Assembly: GCA_964409645.1 (NCBI GenBank)
Contig: CAYPEK010000046.1
Coordinates: 1-31,465, forward strand
Source of the DNA: CAYPEK01 sp964409645
GTDB taxonomy: Bacteria; UBP15; UBA6099
Direction: 5' to 3'
Length of the DNA stretch: 31,465 bases
Under the pieces are notes generated by a model. The model saw only the letters and a program-made list of their open reading frames with translations. It did no database searches and was not told where the DNA came from. Within the stretch, counting starts at the first letter, position 1; the number at the start of each line of letters is the position of its first letter. Positions 1-6,816 of this stretch are shown piece after piece. The position numbers and the translations under genes were made by a program.

Positions 1-379
1 GGGTGGGTACGTTCGGCGGCAGAATATCGTAATATGAAAGGCCGTACATCTTGCCTTTTTCGCGCGGCCGCGTGTTGAAAAAGTATTCGTAGAATGGTTT
101 CTCGTCGAGGAACCGGGCTATCGTTTCGTACGAGAAGTTGTTCGATATGAAAGCGCCGAAAAGAGACCCGGCGCTCGACCCGACTATCTCGACGATCTCG
201 TGAGGCTGGCCGTAGCCGCAGACTCCGATTCCTTCCTCTTCGAGCGCGCGGATGACACCGAGGTGGTACCACAGTGCTTTTGCCGCGCCGCCGCTCCCGA
301 CGAACGCTATCCGCTTTTTCTCCCGAAGGTCGATCACTTCCTTTTCATTATCGGTGCGGTTCGAAAATTGGTTGTTCAT
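1..379 (-). CDS. Patatin-like phospholipase, N-terminal part (cut by window start)
   Basis: Reading leftwards from an ATG at 379, an open frame runs off the window without a stop and gives 126 residues. It has the two N-terminal signatures of the patatin family: a glycine-rich oxyanion loop (VGSGGAAKA, residues 27-35) followed by LWYHLGVIRALEE, and a GxSxG nucleophile elbow (GSSAG, residues 67-71) with Ser69 as the expected catalytic serine. The catalytic Asp (DGG/DGA motif) would lie beyond the window. Family members are serine acyl hydrolases acting on membrane lipids. No signal peptide is visible, so a cytosolic or membrane-associated enzyme is likely. No good Shine-Dalgarno site precedes the ATG. 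The gene is divergent from the ABC transporter pair. Confidence 0.85.
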   Translation of the reverse strand, partial: MNNQFSNRTDNEKEVIDLREKKRIAFVGSGGAAKALWYHLGVIRALEEEGIGVCGYGQPHEIVEIVGSSAGSLFGAFISNNFSYETIARFLDEKPFYEYFFNTRPREKGKMYGLSYYDILPPNVPT

Positions 380-627
380 TGCAGAGATGGCAGATCCCTC
401 CGTCCATGCGCAAAGCCATCCACGGCGGAATGCCGCGCCGGCCTCTCGCTCAAGATGCTTATATTACCTTTAATATTAATCTAAATTCATGGCTAAACGC
501 AACGGAAACCGGAAAGTGTACGGCGCGGGCGGGGTTGCCGCGCTCTTGACGGGCCGCTGTTTTGGTTTAGCATTTCTCAAGAGGGTGTTGCCGGAGCGTG
601 AATGATAAACTCCGGTTCTGAAAAGTT

Positions 628-1389
628 ATGCCGGAAACTGCTCTTGAAATAATTAAGGTTCGGAAGACGTACCGTTCGAGCACGTCGCGGCGCGAGCGAA
701 AGCTGGTGCTCGACGATGTCTCGCTCTGCGTGCCCGAAGGGTCGATCTACGGAGTTCTCGGTCCGAACGGCGCGGGGAAAACGACGCTGATGTCTCTCGC
801 GGCGAACCTGCTCTCGCCGGACAGCGGCCGGATTCTCGTCTATGGACGCGACATATCGAAGCATCCGTACCATGCCCGTACGCAGATGAATCTGTGCAGC
901 GGGAACCCGAACTTCCTCTGGAGCATGACGGTCGAGGAAAATCTGACGTTCTACGGGATGCTCTACGGGCTTTGGGGCGCCGCCCGCCGGAAACGGATCG
1001 GCGAACTGATCGAGCTGCTCGAACTCGGCCCGCACCGCAAGACGCGCTTCGATGAGCTTTCCACCGGTACCAAGCAGCGGCTCGCGCTCGCGAAATCGCT
1101 GCTCTCGTCGCCGCGGCTGCTGTTCCTCGACGAGCCCACACTCGGACTCGACCCGCACATGGCGGTGAAGATGCGCTCGATCATCCGCGACATCCACACA
1201 TCGCGCAGCATCACGATCCTGCTCACGACACACTACATGAAAGAGGTGGACGAACTCTGCGGCAACGTCGTGTTCCTGCGGTCGGGTCGTATCATCGCCG
1301 AGGGCAGCCCGGAGGAACTCAAGAAAAAGGTCGAATTCAAAATCGAGCAACCCACGATGGAGGACGTTTTTCTTGAACTTACGCAGTGA
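628..1389 (+). CDS. ABC transporter ATP-binding protein (ABC-2 exporter type)
   Basis: A 253-residue nucleotide-binding subunit that would power the permease encoded next. Visible motifs are Walker A GPNGAGKT (residues 45-52), signature LSTGTKQ (144-150), Walker B LLFLDEP (164-170) followed by the D-loop, and the switch histidine His202 in LLTTHYMKE. The region where the Q-loop glutamine normally sits reads MNLCSGNPNF, so the usual Gln seems replaced by Ser/Gly; this is also the most variable part of NodI/DrrA-like ATPases. Size and the C-terminal MEDVFLELT motif fit the NodI/DrrA/CcmA-type group that pairs with ABC-2 permeases to export lipids, polysaccharides or drugs. The substrate cannot be told. 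Its 3' end overlaps the permease start by 17 nt, implying one operon. Confidence 0.93.
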   Translation: MPETALEIIKVRKTYRSSTSRRERKLVLDDVSLCVPEGSIYGVLGPNGAGKTTLMSLAANLLSPDSGRILVYGRDISKHPYHARTQMNLCSGNPNFLWSMTVEENLTFYGMLYGLWGAARRKRIGELIELLELGPHRKTRFDELSTGTKQRLALAKSLLSSPRLLFLDEPTLGLDPHMAVKMRSIIRDIHTSRSITILLTTHYMKEVDELCGNVVFLRSGRIIAEGSPEELKKKVEFKIEQPTMEDVFLELTQ

Positions 1390-2164
1390 GGCCGCGAAAA
1401 CACTCGCGTTCACATACCGCAACTTCACGATGATGCGGCATAACATATTCATGCTCGCCGACGTCGTCTATTGGCCGTTCATCGCCGTGCTCTCCATCGG
1501 TTTCATGATGGCGTTCCTGAACCCGGGCGACAAGAGCGTGGCGGTGGTGATGTCCGGCGTAATCGCGATGAGCGTCCTCCAGACGTGCCAGCTCGACGTC
1601 TCGTACTCGCTTATGTTCGAGATGTGGAGTAAGAGCATGAAGCACACCATCGCGGCCCCCATCGGCGCGCGCCACTACATCCTCGGCGCGTGGCTGTTCG
1701 GGATCGTGCGCGGCACGCTCACGTTCTGCGTGCTCGGCGGTTTTATACGGTTGCTGTTCGGCTATTCGATCATCGCGCACGGCGCGGGGCCCGCGGCGGT
1801 GTTCGTCGCGGGGCTGTTCCTCTCCGGGCTGATCGTCGGCATGACAATCATCGTTCTACTGTACACATTCGGCATGCGCGCCGAGATAGCAACGTGGTCG
1901 ATCGTCAGCCTGCTGCTGCTGGTCTGCGGGATCTATTATCCGATATCCGTGCTGCCGCCGGCTTTGCGCGCCGTCGGCTACGCGATCCCGCTCACATACT
2001 TCCTCGAATATTACCGAAGCTTCTTCGGCGTGCCCGCGGCGCCGCACGCCATAGCGAAGGGGTTCGCCCTCTCGGGAGCCTATCTGCTTGCCATATTATA
2101 CCTTCACGGCCGCGCCGTCCGCCGCGCGAAACGCCTCGGAACAATTCTCAAAATGTCAGAGTAA
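1373..2164 (+). CDS. ABC-2 type transporter permease
   Basis: A 263-residue hydrophobic protein with about six predicted membrane segments (near residues 27-47, 57-75, 105-127, 138-165, 171-195 and 230-247), the usual size and topology of an ABC-2 family permease. It is the membrane partner of the ATPase immediately upstream. The start chosen is TTG at 1373. It lies inside the ATPase reading frame but has a strong GGAGG at 1359-1363, nine bases upstream, which argues for translational coupling; the first ATG would be about 19 codons later. NodJ/DrrB-like exporters of polysaccharide, lipid or drug are the closest functional analogues. The sequence gives no specific substrate. Confidence 0.88.
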   Translation: MNLRSEAAKTLAFTYRNFTMMRHNIFMLADVVYWPFIAVLSIGFMMAFLNPGDKSVAVVMSGVIAMSVLQTCQLDVSYSLMFEMWSKSMKHTIAAPIGARHYILGAWLFGIVRGTLTFCVLGGFIRLLFGYSIIAHGAGPAAVFVAGLFLSGLIVGMTIIVLLYTFGMRAEIATWSIVSLLLLVCGIYYPISVLPPALRAVGYAIPLTYFLEYYRSFFGVPAAPHAIAKGFALSGAYLLAILYLHGRAVRRAKRLGTILKMSE

Positions 2165-2235
2165 CCGGTTAGACCCGTCAAGACGCATAGCCGGATAAGT
2201 GCATAAATTACGTCGTGGACTTTTGTATGTCCGGT

Positions 2236-2244
2236 TGTTATAAT
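2236..2244 (+). promoter_or_regulatory. Extended -10 promoter for acyl-CoA synthetase gene
   Basis: TGTTATAAT matches the extended -10 consensus (TGnTATAAT). A weak -35 (GTGGAC, 2215-2220) lies 18 bp upstream. Initiation near 2251 would give a leader of about 95 nt before the ATG at 2347. This suggests the synthetase gene is transcribed separately from the ABC pair. Confidence 0.45.
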
Positions 2245-2346
2245 TGCGTGGGACTTTTGGGGATCACCGGGAAAACTGAGAGGGTTGGCGGATGCGGCGG
2301 GCGACGCGTCTTGTCGGCCGTACTATTTTCACAGGAGACTCTCGCT

Positions 2347-4182
2347 ATGGCAGTGCCGGAAAAGATTGCAAACGCAGTAAGCCTAAACGAAGCGGTAAGG
2401 ATTGCGTGCGAGGAATACAAAGACCTGACCGCGCAGAAGTTCAAGGACGAATCGAAGCTTCCGGGCGAGTTCAAACACACGAGGACGTTCGCGGAAATGG
2501 ACGAGCACATCGGCGCGCTCGCGTGCGCGATCTGCGGACTCGGCGTGACGGAGGGCGCGATGATTTCGATTCTCTCCGAGAACAGGCCGGAGTGGAACAT
2601 AACCGATTTCGCGAACCACAGGAACGCGTGCGCAACAGTCGGCGTTTACACGAACGACTCGGTCGGCCACATAAAGTTCAAGATGATCGACACGCAGAGC
2701 GAAATTCTGTTTGTCGAAGACAAAAAGCAACTCGACAAGGTGATGGAAATACCGCAGGACGAGATTCCGAGCGTGAGGCACATAGTCGTTTACGACACGG
2801 CGGAGATTGATCTCGCGGCGGACAAAAGACTGATCGCCTATGGCGCACTGCTCGACGGCGGGCGCGAAGCCGCCAAGAACGTTCGCGACGAGGTGGCAAG
2901 GCGCTCGTCGGGCACGACGCTGAAGACGCTCGCGCGGCTCGTCTATACGTCCGGCACGTCCGGGAATCCCAAAGGCGCCATGTTGACACACGGCAATCTG
3001 CTCTCGAACACGATCGGCGCCACAACCTACATCGACATGCGCCCGAACGATTCTCTGATCTCGTTCCTTCCGGAGGCGCACGTGCTCCAGACCATTCTGA
3101 CGCTCTGCGCGCTGCTCAGCGGAGCGATGCTCGGATACAGCTTCCGCAAGACGCTCGCCGGCGACCTCGTCGAGCTGCGCCCGACGCTTTTTCCGGGCGT
3201 TCAGCGCGTATGGGCCGGCATTCACACGAACATCGAGAAGAAAATTTCGCACGGGCTCCCGCAGTTCATCGGCTCCGTTATCCCGGAGCAGTTCGCGAAA
3301 GTGATTCGCAACAAGGCCGGGATCGACAAGGTGCGCTATTTCCTCTCGGGCGCGGGGAAGCTCGAACCGCACACGTACGAATTTTTCAGGGACAAACTCG
3401 GCGTGCTCATCAACCTCGGCTACGGGCTTAGCGAAACGTCGCCTGTTATAAGCGTGAACGCGGAGGGGCAGCACAAGTACGGTTCGTCCGGAAAGCCGAT
3501 CCCGAAAGTGGAAGTGAAGATTGTGGATGCGGAGCGGAGAGAGTTGCCGCGCGGCAGCGTGGGCGAGATCGCCGCGCGCGGGCCGAACATCTTCGTCGGC
3601 TACTACAATCAGGAAGCAAAGTACCGCTCGGTGGTGGATTCGGAGGGCTGGTTCTACACCGGCGACCGAGGATACCTCGACGAGGAAGGATATCTGTTCG
3701 TGCTCGGCCGCGCGGGGCACCGCGTGAAGTTCTCTGACGGCGAGCACCACGACCTCGAAGAGATTTCGTCGCGCTTCATAGCCCACACGCGGCTGTTGCA
3801 GCAGATCGCGGTTTACGGAGAGGGCAAGGATTACGCGGTGGCGATTGTTTCGTTGAACGATGAGGACGAGGAGCTGAAATCGATAGGTCAGCTTCACGGA
3901 GTTCCGTTCACGAACCGGCGCGATTTCGCGTACAACGACAAGATAATCGGGCTGTGCCGGGCGGAGTTCGAGCAAGTGCGGCGCACGGTTCTTCAGGAGT
4001 CGAAGGTTCCCGCGGCGGAGGACATCAAAAAGGTGCTCTACATCCGGCCGATGTCCGAGGACAACGGAGAGAAAACGCCGACGCAGAAGACGCGTCTGAA
4101 TTTCATACACGACAAGTACAAGGCGCAGATTGAAGAGCTTTACCAATCGGACGATACATTCATGGTACATGTTGTCGATTGA
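2347..4182 (+). CDS. AMP-dependent synthetase, long-chain acyl-CoA synthetase-like
   Basis: A 611-residue adenylate-forming enzyme. It should activate a fatty acid with ATP to an acyl-AMP and transfer it to CoA. Motifs seen are the P-loop-like YTSGTSGNPKG (residues 200-210, followed by AMLTHGN), GYGLSETSP (358-366), YTGD (437-440) and a C-terminal TPTQKTR with Lys581 in the place of the usual catalytic lysine. Length and the late DKYKAQIEELY tail fit long-chain acyl-CoA synthetases (FadD/FAA type) rather than short acetyl-CoA synthetases. The hinge region reads GRAGHRVKFSDGEHHDLEE, rather different from the usual GRxKD...G, so the substrate may be unusual. An upstream in-frame start exists at 2215, but GGAG at 2334-2337 with a 9-nt gap supports the ATG at 2347. 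The neighbours do not define the pathway. Confidence 0.9.
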   Translation: MAVPEKIANAVSLNEAVRIACEEYKDLTAQKFKDESKLPGEFKHTRTFAEMDEHIGALACAICGLGVTEGAMISILSENRPEWNITDFANHRNACATVGVYTNDSVGHIKFKMIDTQSEILFVEDKKQLDKVMEIPQDEIPSVRHIVVYDTAEIDLAADKRLIAYGALLDGGREAAKNVRDEVARRSSGTTLKTLARLVYTSGTSGNPKGAMLTHGNLLSNTIGATTYIDMRPNDSLISFLPEAHVLQTILTLCALLSGAMLGYSFRKTLAGDLVELRPTLFPGVQRVWAGIHTNIEKKISHGLPQFIGSVIPEQFAKVIRNKAGIDKVRYFLSGAGKLEPHTYEFFRDKLGVLINLGYGLSETSPVISVNAEGQHKYGSSGKPIPKVEVKIVDAERRELPRGSVGEIAARGPNIFVGYYNQEAKYRSVVDSEGWFYTGDRGYLDEEGYLFVLGRAGHRVKFSDGEHHDLEEISSRFIAHTRLLQQIAVYGEGKDYAVAIVSLNDEDEELKSIGQLHGVPFTNRRDFAYNDKIIGLCRAEFEQVRRTVLQESKVPAAEDIKKVLYIRPMSEDNGEKTPTQKTRLNFIHDKYKAQIEELYQSDDTFMVHVVD

Positions 4183-4248
4183 TAACTTATCCGCATCGGG
4201 TTATTTCAGATAAAATGAAAAAAAAACGGCTGCTTGTCGCCTGCGTGT

Positions 4249-5346
4249 TCAGTGTGACGGCTGGTGCTTTAGGCCTGTCGCAGTGCTTTTTCGCGGCTGG
4301 AATGAGAGCCCGGCCTCGGAGCTTTTGCCCTGAAGGCCGATAATGAATCCCAACTTAGGCATGTGCTGGCGGATGAATTTGGCTGTAAGAACCGGCCCGG
4401 CGAGTCCGGCGCCGAGCATGACCGCGAAGGCGGTGTAAAAATCGAAATCCAGAAACTCGCGTCCAATCACCCGCGCCGCTGTCTGGTAAAACCACGAAAG
4501 CAGATATATCTGGTAAGAATAACCGTTGATCGAAGCGAAACAATCGAACTTCTGCATTGCATAAATCTTTATGAACGAGAATGAGGCGATTATCCCGCAG
4601 ACCGCCGCCGCAAACATCGTGTGAGGCGACTTTCCGTTGATTTTCATAAGTAGGTTGAGCGCGACTAAAGCCGAGAACGCGATGGCGAACACGGCGACGC
4701 TGACGGTAATCGTCGCGCGCGGTTTGTAGGCGTAGAACACGCAGCCGAACCAGAAATAGACGAAGTGCCGCGCGATGCCGGAGAGGTTGAAAATCGGCGT
4801 GTCCACGAATGGATTGAAAATGTTTAGCGCGGCCAGCCCTGCGGAAATCAGCGCGAGCAGCGGCATGTTTTTCCAACGGCAGACAGCTTTGTGGAGTAAC
4901 GGCGCGGCAAGGAAAATCACGAAAATCGTCGGAAGGAACCAGAAGAATATATTCATGTTCGAAAGCGGGTGAATCAGGCCGTGCAGGAATGTTCTGAAGC
5001 TCACTTCGGTGTTCTTCCACGCGTATGGCGCGAAGGCGGATTTCTCCGCGAACGCAACCGCGCTGAGGATGAGGTACGGAACAATCAATCGCAGTGTTTT
5101 TTTCTTTATGAACCCGGCGTAACCTATGCGTTCTTTGGATTGAGTGGTGTGAATGAACAGGTAGCCGGAGATGAACATGAAAAGCGGCATGTGGAAGCTG
5201 TATATGAAGTCGCGTATGTGGTACATAAGGCGGACGAAACTGTCGCCCTGAATCGTCAGGTCCGAGTACGAATGGCCGAATACCACGAGAAATATTCCGA
5301 AGGAGGAAAGACTTACGATTTCTTTAAGCCTTGAACGGTCAGCCAC
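4249..5346 (-). CDS. Acyltransferase family 3 membrane protein
   Basis: A 365-residue integral membrane protein with about ten hydrophobic segments. The family hallmarks are at the N-terminus: a conserved His (His25) in FLVVFGHSYS, FHMPLFMFISGYLF, and the basic KKKTLRLIVPYLI loop. Acyltransferase-3 proteins (OafA/NodX/WecH type) move acyl groups onto sugars or other carbohydrate acceptors at the inner membrane. The start is GTG, preceded by GGGAG seven bases upstream. The gene is convergent with the acyl-CoA synthetase gene, leaving 66 bp between the stops with no clear terminator. The C-terminal 30 residues or so are soluble and basic. The acceptor is unknown. Confidence 0.88.
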   Translation of the reverse strand: MADRSRLKEIVSLSSFGIFLVVFGHSYSDLTIQGDSFVRLMYHIRDFIYSFHMPLFMFISGYLFIHTTQSKERIGYAGFIKKKTLRLIVPYLILSAVAFAEKSAFAPYAWKNTEVSFRTFLHGLIHPLSNMNIFFWFLPTIFVIFLAAPLLHKAVCRWKNMPLLALISAGLAALNIFNPFVDTPIFNLSGIARHFVYFWFGCVFYAYKPRATITVSVAVFAIAFSALVALNLLMKINGKSPHTMFAAAVCGIIASFSFIKIYAMQKFDCFASINGYSYQIYLLSWFYQTAARVIGREFLDFDFYTAFAVMLGAGLAGPVLTAKFIRQHMPKLGFIIGLQGKSSEAGLSFQPRKSTATGLKHQPSH

Positions 5347-5472
5347 AACAACGCTCCCGGTGCATCGCCTGATCGGCGCCCGACAGAAAATATAACGCCA
5401 TCCGCGGATTTTTGAAAGAAAAATTTAACCGATCGAGAAAGAGGATGTCTTAACTGTAAGTGAGAGGAAATA

Positions 5473-5508
5473 AATTACATAAAGGATATGTCTAATTACA
5501 TAAATGAT
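5473..5508 (+). repeat. Two 15-bp direct repeats, 21 bp apart, upstream of a secreted-protein gene
   Basis: AATTACATAAAGGAT (5473-5487) and AATTACATAAATGAT (5494-5508) match at 14 of 15 positions. The start-to-start distance of 21 bp is two helical turns, so both copies face the same side of DNA. They sit 45 bp before the ATG at 5553, where a promoter or operator would be. An operator for an unidentified regulator is a reasonable inference. Confidence 0.45.
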
Positions 5509-5552
5509 GAAAGGCGGATGGCTGGTGTTGCCGTCCGGAAAGGGGCGGAAAA

Positions 5553-6233
5553 ATGAGGAAGAGGCATTTTTTGACGGGTTTAACCGGCGCATTCGCGGCG
5601 GTGTTGTGCATGGCGGGAATTGCGGTGGCGGACGGGCACGGCGGTCCGGGCGGCCCCGGTCCCGGTCCCGGAGGACCGCATGAAAAACGGCCGCCGAACT
5701 ATCATCACGATCGCATCGACAGGCCGCTCGCCGAACTGGCGTTGTGTGTTCTGTATCCGAAAAGATGCAGACCTCAGCCGCCGGTGGTCGTAAAAACGGA
5801 GCCGGTTGTCATCATAAAACACCCTGTAATTGTGGAATCGCCCGATACCGGCAAATCGGTCGATGTCGAGATCGACGATCTTTCGGGTTACTCCGGCGGC
5901 TGGTGGGGAGGATTATCCGAGCACAGCAAGCTACAGTTCGTGAAGGTTTACGTGGATTCGCACAAGGGTTCCGAGTCGGAAATGTTCAAGGGGAAAAGCT
6001 ACAGCGAGTTTGTGAAGAAGCTCAACGCTTTTTATAAAGAGCCTAAGAATCAGGCTCTGTCGGTGGATATGGCGCTCGATGTTGTGACTCTCAAGATGAA
6101 CGGTTACCTTAAGTTCGGGGACTGCATGAACGGTTATTACATCATGTCTGCCTCGGACGACCTGTTCGACGCGGATATGATAAACAGCAAGTACGACGAG
6201 TGCGCGACATACAATAAGCCTGCGGGAAAATAG
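5553..6233 (+). CDS. Secreted Gly/Pro-rich protein of unknown function
   Basis: A 226-residue protein not recognised as a named family. It starts with a clear Sec signal peptide: basic MRKRH, a hydrophobic stretch to about residue 25, and probable cleavage after AVA. Next is a low-complexity Gly/Pro segment (about residues 29-48), a Pro/Val-rich stretch with paired cysteines (ALCVLYPKRCRP), then a compact C-terminal part (about 115-226). That part holds GGWWGGLSEHSKLQFVKVY, an FYKEPKNQALSV motif and two more cysteines. A spacing of the type WxxL..K..FV..Y.D ... FY..P.N occurs in small bacterial secreted proteins of unknown role. The gene stands alone, with repeats upstream and a terminator after it. 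The start has GGGGCGGA upstream. Periplasmic or extracellular location is inferred. Confidence 0.8.
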   Translation: MRKRHFLTGLTGAFAAVLCMAGIAVADGHGGPGGPGPGPGGPHEKRPPNYHHDRIDRPLAELALCVLYPKRCRPQPPVVVKTEPVVIIKHPVIVESPDTGKSVDVEIDDLSGYSGGWWGGLSEHSKLQFVKVYVDSHKGSESEMFKGKSYSEFVKKLNAFYKEPKNQALSVDMALDVVTLKMNGYLKFGDCMNGYYIMSASDDLFDADMINSKYDECATYNKPAGK

Positions 6234-6270
6234 GGCTTATTTCGGCACAAAGCAAGTAGATGTTCAAAGG

Positions 6271-6299
6271 GGGGCGCGTCCGGCGCCCCTCTTTTATTT
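6271..6299 (+). terminator. Rho-independent terminator
   Basis: GGGGCGC (6271-6277), loop GTCCG, GCGCCCC (6283-6289), then a T-rich run CTTTTATTT. It lies 37 bp after the stop of the secreted-protein gene, a position and form that fit an intrinsic terminator. Confidence 0.88.
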
Positions 6300-6583
6300 C
6301 CATCATGTCATTTTATTAAGTGTTTTCCATCTCGTATTTCATCGAATAAATTCTGATAAATGAAAAATTTGTTCATTAAAAAAGTCTTTAGTACCGGAAT
6401 TTTAGTTAAAAAGTGACACATCTTGGCAATAAAGAAAATAAAATTCCCCAGCAAGCAAATAAATCTATTTTTGTATAGTGATTAAATAAAAAAATCTGGC
6501 GCTAAATGGAAATATTGTTTTTATGAAAGGAAAATTTAGCGTTTGCGTTTGAAATATTTATAAAATTGGTGTAATCTCTTTTA
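6300..6583. other. AT-rich intergenic stretch with one spaced inverted repeat
   Basis: No credible coding frame. The base composition is far more AT-rich than that of the genes. A perfect 8-bp inverted repeat, CGCTAAAT (6500-6507) and ATTTAGCG (6534-6541), is separated by 26 nt. A possible promoter follows: TTGAAA at 6549-6554 and TGTAAT at 6570-6575 (15-bp spacer), which would start transcription just at the interlocked repeat element. The promoter is only a suggestion. Confidence 0.4.
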
Positions 6584-6687
6584 GCCACCACAAGAGCTAC
6601 GGCTCGTGCTTAACTATTTAAAAAAAGGCATCCTTTGCGCACGAGCCGAAAAGAGCTTGTGGTGGCCGCAAAGGAATGCCTTTTTTT
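6584..6687 (+). ncRNA. Interlocked inverted repeats (A-B-A'-B'); candidate structured RNA or switch
   Basis: Arm A (6584-6609) is the inverse complement of A' (6639-6666): an 11-bp stem (GCCACCACAAG) plus a 9-bp stem (GGCTCGTGC) around a 6/8-nt internal loop. Arm B (6620-6639) is the inverse complement of B' (6667-6687): 20 bp with one bulged base, running from CGCAAAGG to seven Ts. The order A-B-A'-B' makes the two helices interlocked. No loop nucleotides remain between A' and B', so the full helices cannot coexist easily and should compete. B-B' ends in a T-run like an intrinsic terminator. This could be a small RNA of about 105 nt with its own terminator, an attenuator before the kinase gene, or a DNA-level repeat. 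The pairing is seen; the role is inferred. Confidence 0.45.
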
Positions 6688-6691
6688 ATTA

Positions 6692-6737
6692 TATAATGTT
6701 TGTTATGATTGGAAAGTGGGTAAAAAACATTTTATAA
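6692..6737 (+). promoter_or_regulatory. Possible -10 box followed by a 10-codon leader ORF
   Basis: TATAAT (6692-6697) is followed, after seven bases, by an ATG at 6705 opening a frame of ten codons (MIGKWVKNIL, stop 6735-6737), which ends just upstream of the earliest possible kinase start (TTG 6742). No convincing -35 is present. In an AT-rich stretch a TATAAT can occur by chance, so this is only a candidate for the kinase promoter and a leaderless leader peptide. Confidence 0.25.
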
Positions 6738-6816
6738 TTGATTGAAAAGAGTTGTTAATAAAGACTTTTTTGTATTTTATGTAAAAAAAAGGAATGTGAC
6801 TACAAACGTTACAAAT

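Noticed and set aside
2383..4170. 595-codon open frame on the minus strand
   Set aside because: It lies wholly antisense to the acyl-CoA synthetase gene, is full of Arg/His/Val typical of the complement of G/C-ending codons, and has no domain motifs.
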